Source of the DNA: Draconibacterium orientale | Lineage (GTDB): Bacteria; Bacteroidota; Bacteroidia; Bacteroidales; JAADGE01 | Assembly: GCA_022729995.1 (NCBI GenBank) | Contig: DZBS01000013.1 | Span: 1 to 44,134 of the forward strand | Reading direction: 5' to 3' | Length of the DNA: 44,134 nucleotides | Shown here: positions 8,283 through 16,547 of the stretch, one piece after another | How positions within the stretch are numbered: position 1 is the first letter of the stretch | Layout: each line of letters begins with the position of its first letter | Translations under genes and position numbers: made by a program | Notes under the pieces: generated by a model | What the model was told of the DNA's origin: nothing | The model's input: only the letters and a program-made list of their open reading frames with translations | Databases searched by the model: none

Positions 8283-9029
8283 TTAGATATTTAAAATTTC
8301 TCTTGCCTTTTCTGCCTGAAAAATTAACATTTCTTCTCCGTTTATTATTTTTGCTCCATTTTGTTCGGCTTTTCTCAAAAAAGCTGTTTTTGCCGGATTA
8401 TATGTCAAATCAAAAGCAATGTGTTTATTTGTGAATAAATTGTAATTTATGTTAGGAAACGAATTAATATCGTGCAACATTCCCAAAGGTGTTGCATTGA
8501 TTATCAGCAAGTTTTCCAAGAATATATTTGGTGTAATTTCTTGGTAATTTAAAATATTGTTTTCCAAATTCGTTTTATTTCTTGAAACAAATTTGGATTT
8601 AATATTCAAATTCTCCAAACCGGCATTCACGGCTCTTGCCGCACCGCCGGTTCCCAAAATTAAAGCGGAAATATTAATATCGGAAATGTTTTTTAAAACC
8701 GATTTCTGAAACCCGTAAATGTCTGTATTGTAACCTTTAAGAATTAATTTTTGTTCTCTTTCAATTTTTATCAAATTTACGGCATTTACTCTTTCGGCTT
8801 CATGCGAAATTTCATCTAAAAACTTAATTACTTGTTGTTTATACGGAATTGTAACACTTAATCCGAATAAATTATTTTCGGATTTTATTAGTTCGGGAAA
8901 CTGATTTATATCCGAAATCGGGAAATTTTCATAAACTGCATTAATATTTTCATCGGAAAATTTTTTATTAAAATATTTTTCCGAAAATGAGTGTTCTAAA
9001 GGATAACCGATAATTCCGAATTTTTTCAT
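8283..9029 (-). CDS. aroE: Shikimate dehydrogenase
   Basis: The enzyme reduces 3-dehydroshikimate to shikimate with NADPH in aromatic amino-acid synthesis. At 248 residues it has the compact form common in Bacteroidota. The substrate-binding motif is GYPLEHSFSEKYF (8-20), the catalytic Lys lies in VTIPYKQQV, the second substrate motif is NTDIYGF and the nucleotide-binding loop is ILGTGGAARAV (about 125-135). The C-terminal NGEEMLIFQAEKAREI helix is typical. It is first in a minus-strand run. The 315 bp upstream hold a palindromic repeat and the divergent DedA promoter. Confidence 0.95.
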   Translation of the reverse strand: MKKFGIIGYPLEHSFSEKYFNKKFSDENINAVYENFPISDINQFPELIKSENNLFGLSVTIPYKQQVIKFLDEISHEAERVNAVNLIKIEREQKLILKGYNTDIYGFQKSVLKNISDINISALILGTGGAARAVNAGLENLNIKSKFVSRNKTNLENNILNYQEITPNIFLENLLIINATPLGMLHDINSFPNINYNLFTNKHIAFDLTYNPAKTAFLRKAEQNGAKIINGEEMLIFQAEKAREILNI

Positions 9030-9104
9030 TAAACAGTTTTGTAATTTTATATCAATGTTGTTAAGTCAAGGGTTTTCAATTTTCTTAGAGTTACATTGTG
9101 CTGT

Positions 9105-9151
9105 CTTTGTGTCTTTTGTGATACAGCTATTTCACAAAGAAGACACAAAAG
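9105..9151. repeat. Imperfect palindromic intergenic repeat (cttTGTGTCTT type)
   Basis: The left arm CTTTGTGTCTTTTGTGA (9105-9121) pairs with TCACAAAGAAGACACAAAAG (9132-9151), allowing small gaps. A second weaker nested dyad lies at 9227-9288 (TTCAATT/AATTGAA outside ACATCAA/TTGATGT). These fill most of the 315-bp gap between aroE (9029) and the DedA gene (9345); no ORF is seen there. Confidence 0.55.
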
Positions 9152-9311
9152 TCGCAAAAATAACTATGCAAAGAAAACTTAACTTTACTGCATTGAGTTT
9201 TATATAATAATTATTTTAGTTTTTTATTCAATTCACATCAACAAATATAAATTTTAATTTTTTTGATGTTCTATATTTTTAAATTGAATTTTTAAATTGA
9301 AAAAATAAAAA

Positions 9312-9319
9312 TAGATTTG
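9312..9319 (+). promoter_or_regulatory. -7 promoter element of the DedA gene
   Basis: TAGATTTG matches TAnnTTTG and lies 25 bp before ATG 9345. Confidence 0.5.
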
Positions 9320-9344
9320 CAAAATAAAAATTAAAAAAATAATA

Positions 9345-9980
9345 ATGCACGAAATATTTGTAGCAATTGAGAATTGGTATATGATTCATTTGAATTACGG
9401 AACCATAACACTTTTAATGGCAATTGAAAGTTCTTTTATTCCTTTTCCTTCCGAAGTTGTAATTCCTCCCGCTGCTTGGCTTGCAGCTCAAGGAAAGTTG
9501 AATTTATTTTTGGTAATTGTTTTCTCAACAATTGGTGCATTAATCGGAGCTACTTTTAATTATTATTTTGCATATTTTTTGGGTCGACCAATAATTTACA
9601 AACTTGCCGGCAACAAATTTGCAAAATTCCTTTTAATTACACCCGAAAGTGTTGAAAAATCTGAATTATATTTTAAAAAACACGGAGCAGTTTCAACATT
9701 TGTAGGCAGATTAGTTCCGGCCGTCAGACAATTAATTTCGATTCCCGCAGGACTTGCACGCATGAAACTTAGCACATTTCTTTTATACACAACTTTAGGC
9801 GCTGCTTTATGGAATACAATTCTTGCAATTCTCGGCTTTTACTTGTATTCGCAAAAGGAATTATTAGAAAAATATTATAACGAAATTTGGTGGACATTTA
9901 TAATATTGGGAATTTTATTTGTTGCATATCTTGTTTTTAAAACTTATAAAAAAAGTAAAGCAAAAACTACTTCAATATAA
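9345..9980 (+). CDS. DedA/VTT-domain inner-membrane protein
   Basis: This 211-residue protein of the DedA (SNARE-associated, VTT) family has about five hydrophobic segments, including two re-entrant-type regions. Family landmarks are ESSFIPFPSEVVIPPAAWLA (around 28-47), where an acidic residue precedes the P-x-E pattern, and FVGRLVPAVRQLISIPAGLARM (around 122-143) with the conserved F-x-R-x-x-P-x-x-R. DedA proteins act as undecaprenyl-phosphate or phospholipid translocases and support envelope homeostasis; which lipid this one moves cannot be told. It is a single gene with its own promoter and a terminator at 10005. Confidence 0.92.
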   Translation: MHEIFVAIENWYMIHLNYGTITLLMAIESSFIPFPSEVVIPPAAWLAAQGKLNLFLVIVFSTIGALIGATFNYYFAYFLGRPIIYKLAGNKFAKFLLITPESVEKSELYFKKHGAVSTFVGRLVPAVRQLISIPAGLARMKLSTFLLYTTLGAALWNTILAILGFYLYSQKELLEKYYNEIWWTFIILGILFVAYLVFKTYKKSKAKTTSI

Positions 9981-10004
9981 ATTTATCCTAAGCTTTTGAA
10001 TGAC

Positions 10005-10043
10005 AAAAAAACCGAAATAATTAAATTTATTCCGGTTTTTTTT
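10005..10043. terminator. Bidirectional terminator after the DedA gene
   Basis: An AAAAAAACCGAAATAA arm (10005-10020) pairs with TTATTCCGG followed by eight T (10027-10043). It is flanked by A and T tracts between two convergent genes. Confidence 0.8.
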
Positions 10044-10063
10044 GGTTTTAATTCAATATTTTT

Positions 10064-11443
10064 TTAAACTAAATTGCTTACTTTTAATGCTTCCGGACAA
10101 TTTTCAAAAAATTCGTTCAAATAATCGGGATCAAGATTTTTTGCTTTTGCCAAAAACTTGTTTGCATGTTCCTGTTTATTAAAATTGAAAAGATATTCGG
10201 CCAAAAGATAATATAAATCGGCATTTTCGGGTATTACCTTTAATGCTTCTTTAATTATTGATATTGATTTTTCAGGCTCTGTTTCAACGAATAATTCGCT
10301 AAAAGACTTCCAATATTTTACTTTAAAAGGGTCAATTTCCAAGGCTTTTATAAAATGCTCTTCGGATTTTTGATTGTATCCTAAACGTAAAAATATTTTT
10401 GCTGCCAAATAGAAAAATTCAGGGTTTCTTTTTTCAATTCGTAAAGCACGAATTACATAATTGAGACCTTCCAAATTTTGATCCGAAAGTGCACAAACTG
10501 CTGAAATACCGTATAATGCATCGATATTATTTTTATCAATTTCTAAAACTTTTAAATAAGCTTTTTCGGCATTTTCATATTCTTCAATTTTCCTGTAGCA
10601 ATCACCCAAACCGTTATTTCCGTCGATACTGTTTTTTTCTGTTTCCAAAAATTCAATAAAAGTAGAAATTGCTTCGTCAAAACGACTTAAATTACTGTAT
10701 ATTACAGCTTTGTTGTATAATGCCGAATTCAGTTTAGGATCTATTGCAATTGCAAAATCATAAGCATCAATTGCTGTTTCATATTCTTGAAGCATTGAGT
10801 TTATTACTCCAAAATTATACCAAACACTTGCTTCATAAGGGTTTTCTTCAAGATATTTTCTGTAATAAAGTGAAGCGTTATGATAATCTTTAATTTGTTC
10901 ATAGCAATAAGCTAAATCATACAAAGCATATTTGTTTTTCGGACTAATATTAAAAGCACGTTTTAAATAATGAATTGCTCTTTTATATTCGCCGTGCTGA
11001 ATAAACGAAAATGCTGCAAGCAAAAGAATGTCCTCGTCTTCATCCTTCATAACTTCCAGTAATTTCATAAAATTTTCATCGGCGTTGTTAATATTGTTTT
11101 TAGACATTTCAACAATTCCTATCCAAAAATAAACTTCGGGAGCTTCGGGCTGAATAGCTTTTAGTTTCATTAAAAGTTTCATAGCCTCATCGGGTCTTTC
11201 GGTTTCTACATAAATTTGGGCTTGTTTCATAAGTAAATTAAATGCGCCGGGGTGTAAATTTAAAGCGTATTTAATTGCATTTTCGGCTTCCAGGGGCTTT
11301 TCCTTTGATATGAAGTATTCGATAATATCCTCGAATTCTTCGACGTCGAAATAATATCGGTGCTTGCTTTTGAGCATGCTCTTATATTTCCCGATATGTT
11401 TCTTTACCGACGATTTTTTGTCACCATCATTGTTTTTTTCCAT
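10064..11443 (-). CDS. Tetratricopeptide-repeat protein
   Basis: This 459-residue soluble protein is made almost wholly of TPR units from about residue 55 on (for example VWYNFGVINSMLQEYETAID, and NALYGISAVCALSDQN nearby). At least ten helix-turn-helix units with the W/A/Y/P spacing can be seen. The first 50 residues are Lys-rich (MEKNNDGDKKSSVKKHIGKY). I start it at ATG 11443, preceded by AAGGA, rather than at the TTG 25 codons upstream. TPR arrays are protein-binding scaffolds; no enzymatic domain or signal peptide is present, so its partner is unknown. It does not appear to be in an operon with truA, which lies 200 bp upstream. Confidence 0.85.
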   Translation of the reverse strand: MEKNNDGDKKSSVKKHIGKYKSMLKSKHRYYFDVEEFEDIIEYFISKEKPLEAENAIKYALNLHPGAFNLLMKQAQIYVETERPDEAMKLLMKLKAIQPEAPEVYFWIGIVEMSKNNINNADENFMKLLEVMKDEDEDILLLAAFSFIQHGEYKRAIHYLKRAFNISPKNKYALYDLAYCYEQIKDYHNASLYYRKYLEENPYEASVWYNFGVINSMLQEYETAIDAYDFAIAIDPKLNSALYNKAVIYSNLSRFDEAISTFIEFLETEKNSIDGNNGLGDCYRKIEEYENAEKAYLKVLEIDKNNIDALYGISAVCALSDQNLEGLNYVIRALRIEKRNPEFFYLAAKIFLRLGYNQKSEEHFIKALEIDPFKVKYWKSFSELFVETEPEKSISIIKEALKVIPENADLYYLLAEYLFNFNKQEHANKFLAKAKNLDPDYLNEFFENCPEALKVSNLV

Positions 11444-11649
11444 AATTTCCTTGTTTCCTACGCGATTTTTGAGTAATGTAATTTGATTTTTTTCTTGTTT
11501 GTGTACGTTGAATTGCAAACTTATAAAATTGTTTTATAAATAAAGCATATTTAACATATTATTTTTCACATAGTTTGAAAAAAATAAAATTTTGTTAAAA
11601 TCTTAATAGACTGATTACAAGAACAATGAAATCAATATATTATAATGAA

Positions 11650-12414
11650 TTATGAATCAATATGTTTATATAAATTTATATCATTAGGATATTTTATATC
11701 TGTGAGAAATAATGCGTGAGCAGGAACTGAAAATCCTGCATCCGAGCGGCTTTTACTTTCAATAATTTCACAAAATTCTTTTATACTGATTTTATTTTTC
11801 CCGACTTCTAAAAGTGTTCCAACAATTGCTCTCACCATATTTCGCAAAAATCTGTCGGCTTTAATTTCAAAAACTGCTTTTAAATTATCGTAATGCCATT
11901 TTGCAAATAATATTTCGCAATTATTTGTTTTTGTGTCGGTATGAAGTTTACTGAACGATGTAAAATCAATATAATCAAAAAGTTTCTCGGCTGCTTGGTT
12001 CATTTTATCAAAATCCAAATTGTAATTTATGTAGTATGAAGTTTCGTTTTCGAAGGGATTTTTCTTGAAATTGATAAAATATTTATATGTGCGAGATATT
12101 GCCGAAAATCTTGCATGTAAATCGTCTTTGACTCTAAAAATATTTGAAACTGCAATATCCGAAGGCAAAAATCTGTTTAATTTAAAAATTAATTTTTCGG
12201 TTTCTGGTATTTCCGATTCAATGTCAAAATGAGCCGTAAAAAACTTTGCATGAACTCCTGTGTCGGTTCTTCCGGCTCCAATTACAGATATTTTTTCTTT
12301 TAATAAAACTGTTAATGCTTTTTCAAATTTTTCTTGAACGGTTATTGCATTATTTTGGATTTGCCATCCGTGATAATTTTTTCCGTTATATGAACATTCT
12401 ATAAAATATCTCAT
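11650..12414 (-). CDS. truA: tRNA pseudouridine(38-40) synthase
   Basis: The enzyme converts U38-U40 of the tRNA anticodon stem-loop to pseudouridine. The 254-residue length is typical. The N-terminal motif YNGKNYHGWQIQ, the catalytic-Asp motif GAGRTDTGVHA (around 47-57), the RNA-binding ARFSAISRTYKYFI and the C-terminal FLRNMVRAIVGTLLEVGK are all present. ATG 12414. It is monocistronic as far as can be seen, separated from ackA by 230 bp that contain a large hairpin. Confidence 0.96.
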   Translation of the reverse strand: MRYFIECSYNGKNYHGWQIQNNAITVQEKFEKALTVLLKEKISVIGAGRTDTGVHAKFFTAHFDIESEIPETEKLIFKLNRFLPSDIAVSNIFRVKDDLHARFSAISRTYKYFINFKKNPFENETSYYINYNLDFDKMNQAAEKLFDYIDFTSFSKLHTDTKTNNCEILFAKWHYDNLKAVFEIKADRFLRNMVRAIVGTLLEVGKNKISIKEFCEIIESKSRSDAGFSVPAHALFLTDIKYPNDINLYKHIDS

Positions 12415-12505
12415 TTTTTTTTATAATTGTTAACAAATAAAATCAAAAAAATTAATCTGAAAGTTATTTGAAGAATAAAATATTGAATTTATTAAAACAA
12501 AACGA

Positions 12506-12581
12506 AAAGTCAACAGTCTTCGACGAGCAGTTGTTGTAGTTAAACCAACTATTTTACTGCTTACTGAAGACTGCAGACTTT
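12506..12581. repeat. Intergenic hairpin built on 7-bp units (copy 1)
   Basis: Arms 12506-12531 and 12556-12581 pair at 20 of 26 positions, with a 24-nt loop that holds a small inner dyad (TAGTT/AACTA). Within the arms the sequence runs in heptamers, such as AGTCAAC AGTCTTC on the left and CTGAAGA CTGCAGA on the right. It lies between truA and ackA, both on the minus strand, and could end transcription from ackA. A related hairpin is at 32163-32226. Confidence 0.7.
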
Positions 12582-12644
12582 ATTCTTAATTTACTATTTT
12601 AAAAAATCTTTGAAAAATTTCTATATTTTTTTAAGGCAATTTTT

Positions 12645-13844
12645 CTATAAATTATCTACTATAACTTTAGTGTCTTGAGCAATAACAAGCTCTTCATTTG
12701 TGGGAACTACAATAACTTTTACTTTTGCATTGTCTTTAGAAATTATAGTTTCTTTTCCTCTAACTTTATTTTTGTCGGAGTCTAATTCTACACCCATAAA
12801 TTCGAGTTCAGAACAAATATCAAATCTTGTTTCCGGACCGTTTTCGCCAATTCCTCCGGTGAAAACAATTACGTCAACACCGCCCATTGCTGCTGCATAA
12901 GAACCGATATATTTTTTTACTCTGTAGGCATACATTTCAAGTCCGAGAATTGCTCTTTCATTTCCTTTAGCAGCTGCATCTTCAATTTCTCTCATATCGG
13001 ACGAAACACCGGTAATTCCGAGCATTCCGCTAAATTTATTTACAAGAATATTTGCAACTTCACGCCCGATTTCTTCTTTTTCCATTATAAAAGTTAAAGC
13101 TCCGGCGTCTATATCGCCAACTCTGGTTCCCATGATTAAACCTTCAACCGGAGTAAATCCCATTGATGTATCAAATGATTTACCGTATTTTATGGCAGCA
13201 ATTGAAGCTCCGTTTCCTAAATGACAAGAGATTATTTTTAAATCTTCGGCTTTTTTTCCTAAAATTTCGCAAGCTCTTTGGTGAACATATCTGTGGCTTG
13301 TTCCGTGAAATCCGTATCTTCTTATTTTATATTTTTTATACAAAGCATAAGGAATTCCATACATATATGCTTTTGCAGGCATTGTTTGATGAAAAGCCGT
13401 GTCGAAAACTCCAACTTGCGGAATTTTTGGTAAAAGTTCTTTTAAAGCATAAATTCCTTTTAGATTCGCAGGATTATGAAGAGGTGCAATTTCAATATTG
13501 TCTTCTAAAACTTTTATAACATCGTTTGCCAAGTATACGCTTCCGCTAAAAAATTCACCGCCGTGAACAACTCTGTGTCCCACGGCATTTATTTCGTCAA
13601 GAGTTTTTATACATCCGTGTTTGGCACTGCTCAAAACACCCAAAATATATTCAACGCCAATTTTATGATCAAGAACGTCTCCTTCAAACATTATTTTTTC
13701 ACCGTTTGTATTTTTATATTTTAGAAACGAGCCTTTCATTCCAACTTTTTCTACAACACCTCCTGAAATTACATTTTCGGTATTCATATCGAAAAGTTCG
13801 AATTTTATGGAAGAACTTCCACAATTCAATACTAATATTTTCAT
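12645..13844 (-). CDS. ackA: Acetate kinase
   Basis: The enzyme converts acetyl-phosphate and ADP to acetate and ATP, the energy-yielding last step of acetate fermentation. All ASKHA-fold signatures are present in 399 residues: VLNCGSSSIKFELFD at the N-terminus, GHRVVHGGEFF, FDTAFHQTMP with the catalytic Asp and His region, GFHGTSHRYV and the nucleotide-binding CHLGNGASIAA, then FTGGIGENGPETR. It is third in the minus-strand cluster pta / dehydrogenase-like / ackA, 27 bp after the dehydrogenase stop, implying one transcript. Confidence 0.97.
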   Translation of the reverse strand: MKILVLNCGSSSIKFELFDMNTENVISGGVVEKVGMKGSFLKYKNTNGEKIMFEGDVLDHKIGVEYILGVLSSAKHGCIKTLDEINAVGHRVVHGGEFFSGSVYLANDVIKVLEDNIEIAPLHNPANLKGIYALKELLPKIPQVGVFDTAFHQTMPAKAYMYGIPYALYKKYKIRRYGFHGTSHRYVHQRACEILGKKAEDLKIISCHLGNGASIAAIKYGKSFDTSMGFTPVEGLIMGTRVGDIDAGALTFIMEKEEIGREVANILVNKFSGMLGITGVSSDMREIEDAAAKGNERAILGLEMYAYRVKKYIGSYAAAMGGVDVIVFTGGIGENGPETRFDICSELEFMGVELDSDKNKVRGKETIISKDNAKVKVIVVPTNEELVIAQDTKVIVDNL

Positions 13845-13871
13845 TTTTCTTTGTTTTTTGAGATGTTTTTT

Positions 13872-14855
13872 TTATTTTTTCGGACAATCAACAATTGCTT
13901 CTTGGTTTTTAAGTTTCTTTCCAAAGGAATCGTAATTATAAAATCCTTCGCAAGTTTTTCGTCCAAAATGCTTAGCTCTAACCAATTTTTTAATTATTGG
14001 CGGAGCTTTATATTTAACATCTCCAAATTCTCTATACAAATTTTCCATCCAACGTTCAACTCTGTCTATTCCAATTTTATCGGCCATTTCAAACGGGCCG
14101 AGAGCCAGTCCTAATCCGTGTCGAGCAACAAAATCAATATCTTCTTTGTTGCTTACTCCTTCCATTAGAAGTTCGCATGCTTCGGCAATTAAAGCAACTC
14201 CAAGCCTAACGCTCACAACTCCCGGCGATTCTTCAACGGCAATTGGAATTTTATTTATAAGTTTACAAAATTTTCTGATGTTTTCGCAAACTAAAGGAGA
14301 TGAATATAAACCTCTTACAACTTCTACAATACTTGCATTTGGTGCAGTTGTAGAAAAATGCAAACTTATACATCTATCTTTGTGTTTTAAATCCGCTGAA
14401 AGTTCTGTAATTACCGATGTTGAAGAATTTGTTGCAATAATTGCTTCGGAACTTACATTTTCCTCAATATTATGGAAAATTCCTTTTCTTATGTCGCGAC
14501 TGTATTCTCTTGTTTTAGACAAAATTGATTCTATAACAATATCGCAATCTTTAAAATCTTTATAAGTTAAAGTTCCTTTAATTCTCGACATAATCAGTTT
14601 TTTTTCAGATTCTGTCATTCCCCAATGATTTATTTTTTCATCGAGTTGTTCTCCAATTTCTACAATTGCTTCTTGAATTTTTGCTTCTTCAATATCTAAA
14701 AATACAACTTCTATTCCTCTTGAAGCGATCATTATTGTAATGCTTTGTCCGGTTGTTCCGCAACCAACAATTCCCACTTTTGAGAATAGCATTTTTGGTC
14801 TGTTTTGCACACTTAATGCAAAATCGTTTAATTGTTCTGTTATTATTTCTGACAT
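13872..14855 (-). CDS. 3-hydroxyacyl-CoA dehydrogenase-like protein with altered active site
   Basis: This 327-residue protein has the two-domain 3-hydroxyacyl-CoA dehydrogenase architecture. An NAD-binding Rossmann domain comes first (VGIVGCGTTGQSI, 27-39; acidic FLDIEEAK), then the helical domain (MADKIGIDRVERWM) ending HFGRKTCEGFYNYD. The catalytic His and the Glu 12 residues later are present in LHFSTTAPNASIVEVVRG. The usual HFFNP is HFSTT, and the usual PGFxxNR is PGVVSVR, so two Asn residues of the normal active site are missing. It sits between pta and ackA with 23- and 27-bp gaps, so all three are very likely co-transcribed. The substrate is uncertain: a short-chain 3-hydroxyacyl-CoA is the default, but a different ligand is plausible. 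Confidence 0.85.
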   Translation of the reverse strand: MSEIITEQLNDFALSVQNRPKMLFSKVGIVGCGTTGQSITIMIASRGIEVVFLDIEEAKIQEAIVEIGEQLDEKINHWGMTESEKKLIMSRIKGTLTYKDFKDCDIVIESILSKTREYSRDIRKGIFHNIEENVSSEAIIATNSSTSVITELSADLKHKDRCISLHFSTTAPNASIVEVVRGLYSSPLVCENIRKFCKLINKIPIAVEESPGVVSVRLGVALIAEACELLMEGVSNKEDIDFVARHGLGLALGPFEMADKIGIDRVERWMENLYREFGDVKYKAPPIIKKLVRAKHFGRKTCEGFYNYDSFGKKLKNQEAIVDCPKK

Positions 14856-14878
14856 TTTTTATATATATTTTTTCAATA

Positions 14879-15880
14879 TTATAATGCTGCTGCTTGATTT
14901 GCTGTAATTGCCACTAAATTTACAATATCGCTCACCGAACAACCTCTTGATAAATCATTTATCGGAGCTGCCATTCCTTGCAAAATTGGTCCGACAGCCT
15001 GTGCTCCGGCTAATCTTTCTACTAATTTATAAGAAATATTTCCTGATTGTAAATCGGGGAAAACAAGAACGTTTGCTTTTCCGGCAATTTTACTTCCGGG
15101 AGCTTTGCTTTTTCCTATTGCTTCAATTATTGCTGCATCGGCCTGCATTTCTCCGTCAATTTGCATATCGGGAGCCATTTCTTGAGCAATTTTTGTTGCT
15201 TCCACAACTTTGTCAACAAATTCATGGCTTGCACTTCCTTTTGTAGAAAAACTGAGCATTGCAATTCTTGGTTCAATTCCGGCAATTGCTCTGGTTGTTT
15301 TTCCTGTGGAAACTGCAATTTGTGCAAGTTCTTGTGCATTTGGGTTTGGGTGAACTGCACAATCGGCAAAAACCATAAGCCCTTCGTTACCAAAAGATTT
15401 GTTATCTAAAAACATTAAGAATGCTCCTGAAACAACGCTTATTCCGGGCAAAGTTTTAACATATTGAAATGCAGGAAGTAAAACATTTCCGGTTGCATTT
15501 GCTGCACCTGCAACTTCACCGTCTGCATCGCCTGCTTTTATCATTACAGTTGCTAAATATAAAGGGTTTTCTAACAAAGAAAGGGCTGCTTCTTTTGTTA
15601 GTCCTTTGCCTTTTCTGATGGTTAACATCAATTCGGCGTATTCGTCTTTTTTGGGATTAGAAATTGGGTCGACAATTTGAGCTTTATCAATATTTGTAAG
15701 ATTGTATTTTTTGGCATCGGAAAATATAGTTTTTTTATTTCCTATTAATACAATTTTAGCAATTTTTTCGGATAAAATAATATCGGCAGCTCTAAGAGTT
15801 CTTTCATCAAAGCCTTCGGGCAATACAATTGTCTTATTAAATTTCTTTGCTTTTTCTTTTATTTCTTCAAGTAGGTTCAT
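14879..15880 (-). CDS. pta: Phosphate acetyltransferase
   Basis: The enzyme exchanges CoA of acetyl-CoA for phosphate to give acetyl-phosphate for AckA. The 333-residue length fits the short class without the extra N-terminal domain. Recognisable segments are TIVLPEGFDERTLRAA near the start, GDADGEVAGAANATGNVLLP (around 115-134), FSTKGSASHEFVDKV, and PGSKIAGKANVLVFPDL followed by GNISYKLVERL. It is first in the cluster and preceded by a -7 element on the minus strand (15918-15925). Confidence 0.96.
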   Translation of the reverse strand: MNLLEEIKEKAKKFNKTIVLPEGFDERTLRAADIILSEKIAKIVLIGNKKTIFSDAKKYNLTNIDKAQIVDPISNPKKDEYAELMLTIRKGKGLTKEAALSLLENPLYLATVMIKAGDADGEVAGAANATGNVLLPAFQYVKTLPGISVVSGAFLMFLDNKSFGNEGLMVFADCAVHPNPNAQELAQIAVSTGKTTRAIAGIEPRIAMLSFSTKGSASHEFVDKVVEATKIAQEMAPDMQIDGEMQADAAIIEAIGKSKAPGSKIAGKANVLVFPDLQSGNISYKLVERLAGAQAVGPILQGMAAPINDLSRGCSVSDIVNLVAITANQAAAL

Positions 15881-15917
15881 TGATAATCAGTTTTTTATGT
15901 ATTGATATTTATATTAA

Positions 15918-15925
15918 CAAAATTA
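15918..15925 (-). promoter_or_regulatory. -7 promoter element of the pta cluster
   Basis: Read on the minus strand this is TAATTTTG, matching TAnnTTTG, 37 bp before the pta ATG. No upstream TTG at the best spacing was found. Confidence 0.45.
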
Positions 15926-16043
15926 TGATTTTTTTTTGATTCCGTTAAGCTGCACAAATGATATAATTCATATTTTTAAATGTTTAAAAGCATTATGTAT
16001 TCAATTATCCTTTTTTGTGTTTTATAAAATATTTTTAGTTGTA

Positions 16044-16073
16044 TTGATTTTGTTCAAATATTTATTACTTTTG
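16044..16073 (+). promoter_or_regulatory. Promoter of the DUF4293 gene
   Basis: TTG (16044-16046), 19 bp, then TACTTTTG (16066-16073): both parts of the Bacteroidota consensus at a good spacing, 21 bp before ATG 16095. Confidence 0.6.
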
Positions 16074-16094
16074 TTTTAATAAAAAATAAGAATT

Positions 16095-16544
16095 ATGATT
16101 CAAAGGATTCAAAGTATTTGGTTATTTCTGGCGTTTATTGCTTCCGGATTAATGTTTTTTTTTCCAGTTTTAATTTTAGATGCTCAAAATTCGTTATTTG
16201 TTCAAAATTTTGATTCTATAAGTATTTCAAAAATTGATAATTTCGTAAAAGGCGGATATATTCTTGCGGGTTTAACAGCTTTGGTTTCGGGATTAAGTTT
16301 GGCAAATATCTTTTTTTATAGGAACAGACATCTGCAAATGCGAATTTGTTTGTTTAACAGTATTTTAGTGTTTTTTCTTCTTGGTTTTATTGCATATTTT
16401 TCTTTTTCATCTGTTCAAACACCGGTTCAAACTTTTGCTCTTTCATCTCTTCTTCCGATAATTGTGTTAATTTTTACTTTTATAGCAAGGTATTCAATTA
16501 AAAAAGATGAAGAATTAATAAAATCGGTTGAAAGAATCAGATAA
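16095..16544 (+). CDS. DUF4293 membrane protein
   Basis: This 149-residue protein has four hydrophobic segments (about 8-28, 55-75, 85-107, 115-137). The opening MIQRIQSIWLFLAFIASGLM is the signature of the DUF4293 family, which is widespread in Bacteroidota and of unknown function. It ends with a charged cytoplasmic tail (SIKKDEELIKSVERIR). It has its own promoter and converges on the SpoIIE-phosphatase gene with only 3 bp between the two stops. Confidence 0.9.
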   Translation: MIQRIQSIWLFLAFIASGLMFFFPVLILDAQNSLFVQNFDSISISKIDNFVKGGYILAGLTALVSGLSLANIFFYRNRHLQMRICLFNSILVFFLLGFIAYFSFSSVQTPVQTFALSSLLPIIVLIFTFIARYSIKKDEELIKSVERIR

Positions 16545-16547
16545 TTT

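Noticed and set aside
10064-11518. Longer 484-residue form of the TPR protein
   Set aside because: The first codon would be TTG without a ribosome site; ATG 11443 has AAGGA upstream.
12506-12581. CRISPR repeat unit
   Set aside because: There is no regular repeat-spacer series, only one hairpin per locus, and no cas genes in the window.
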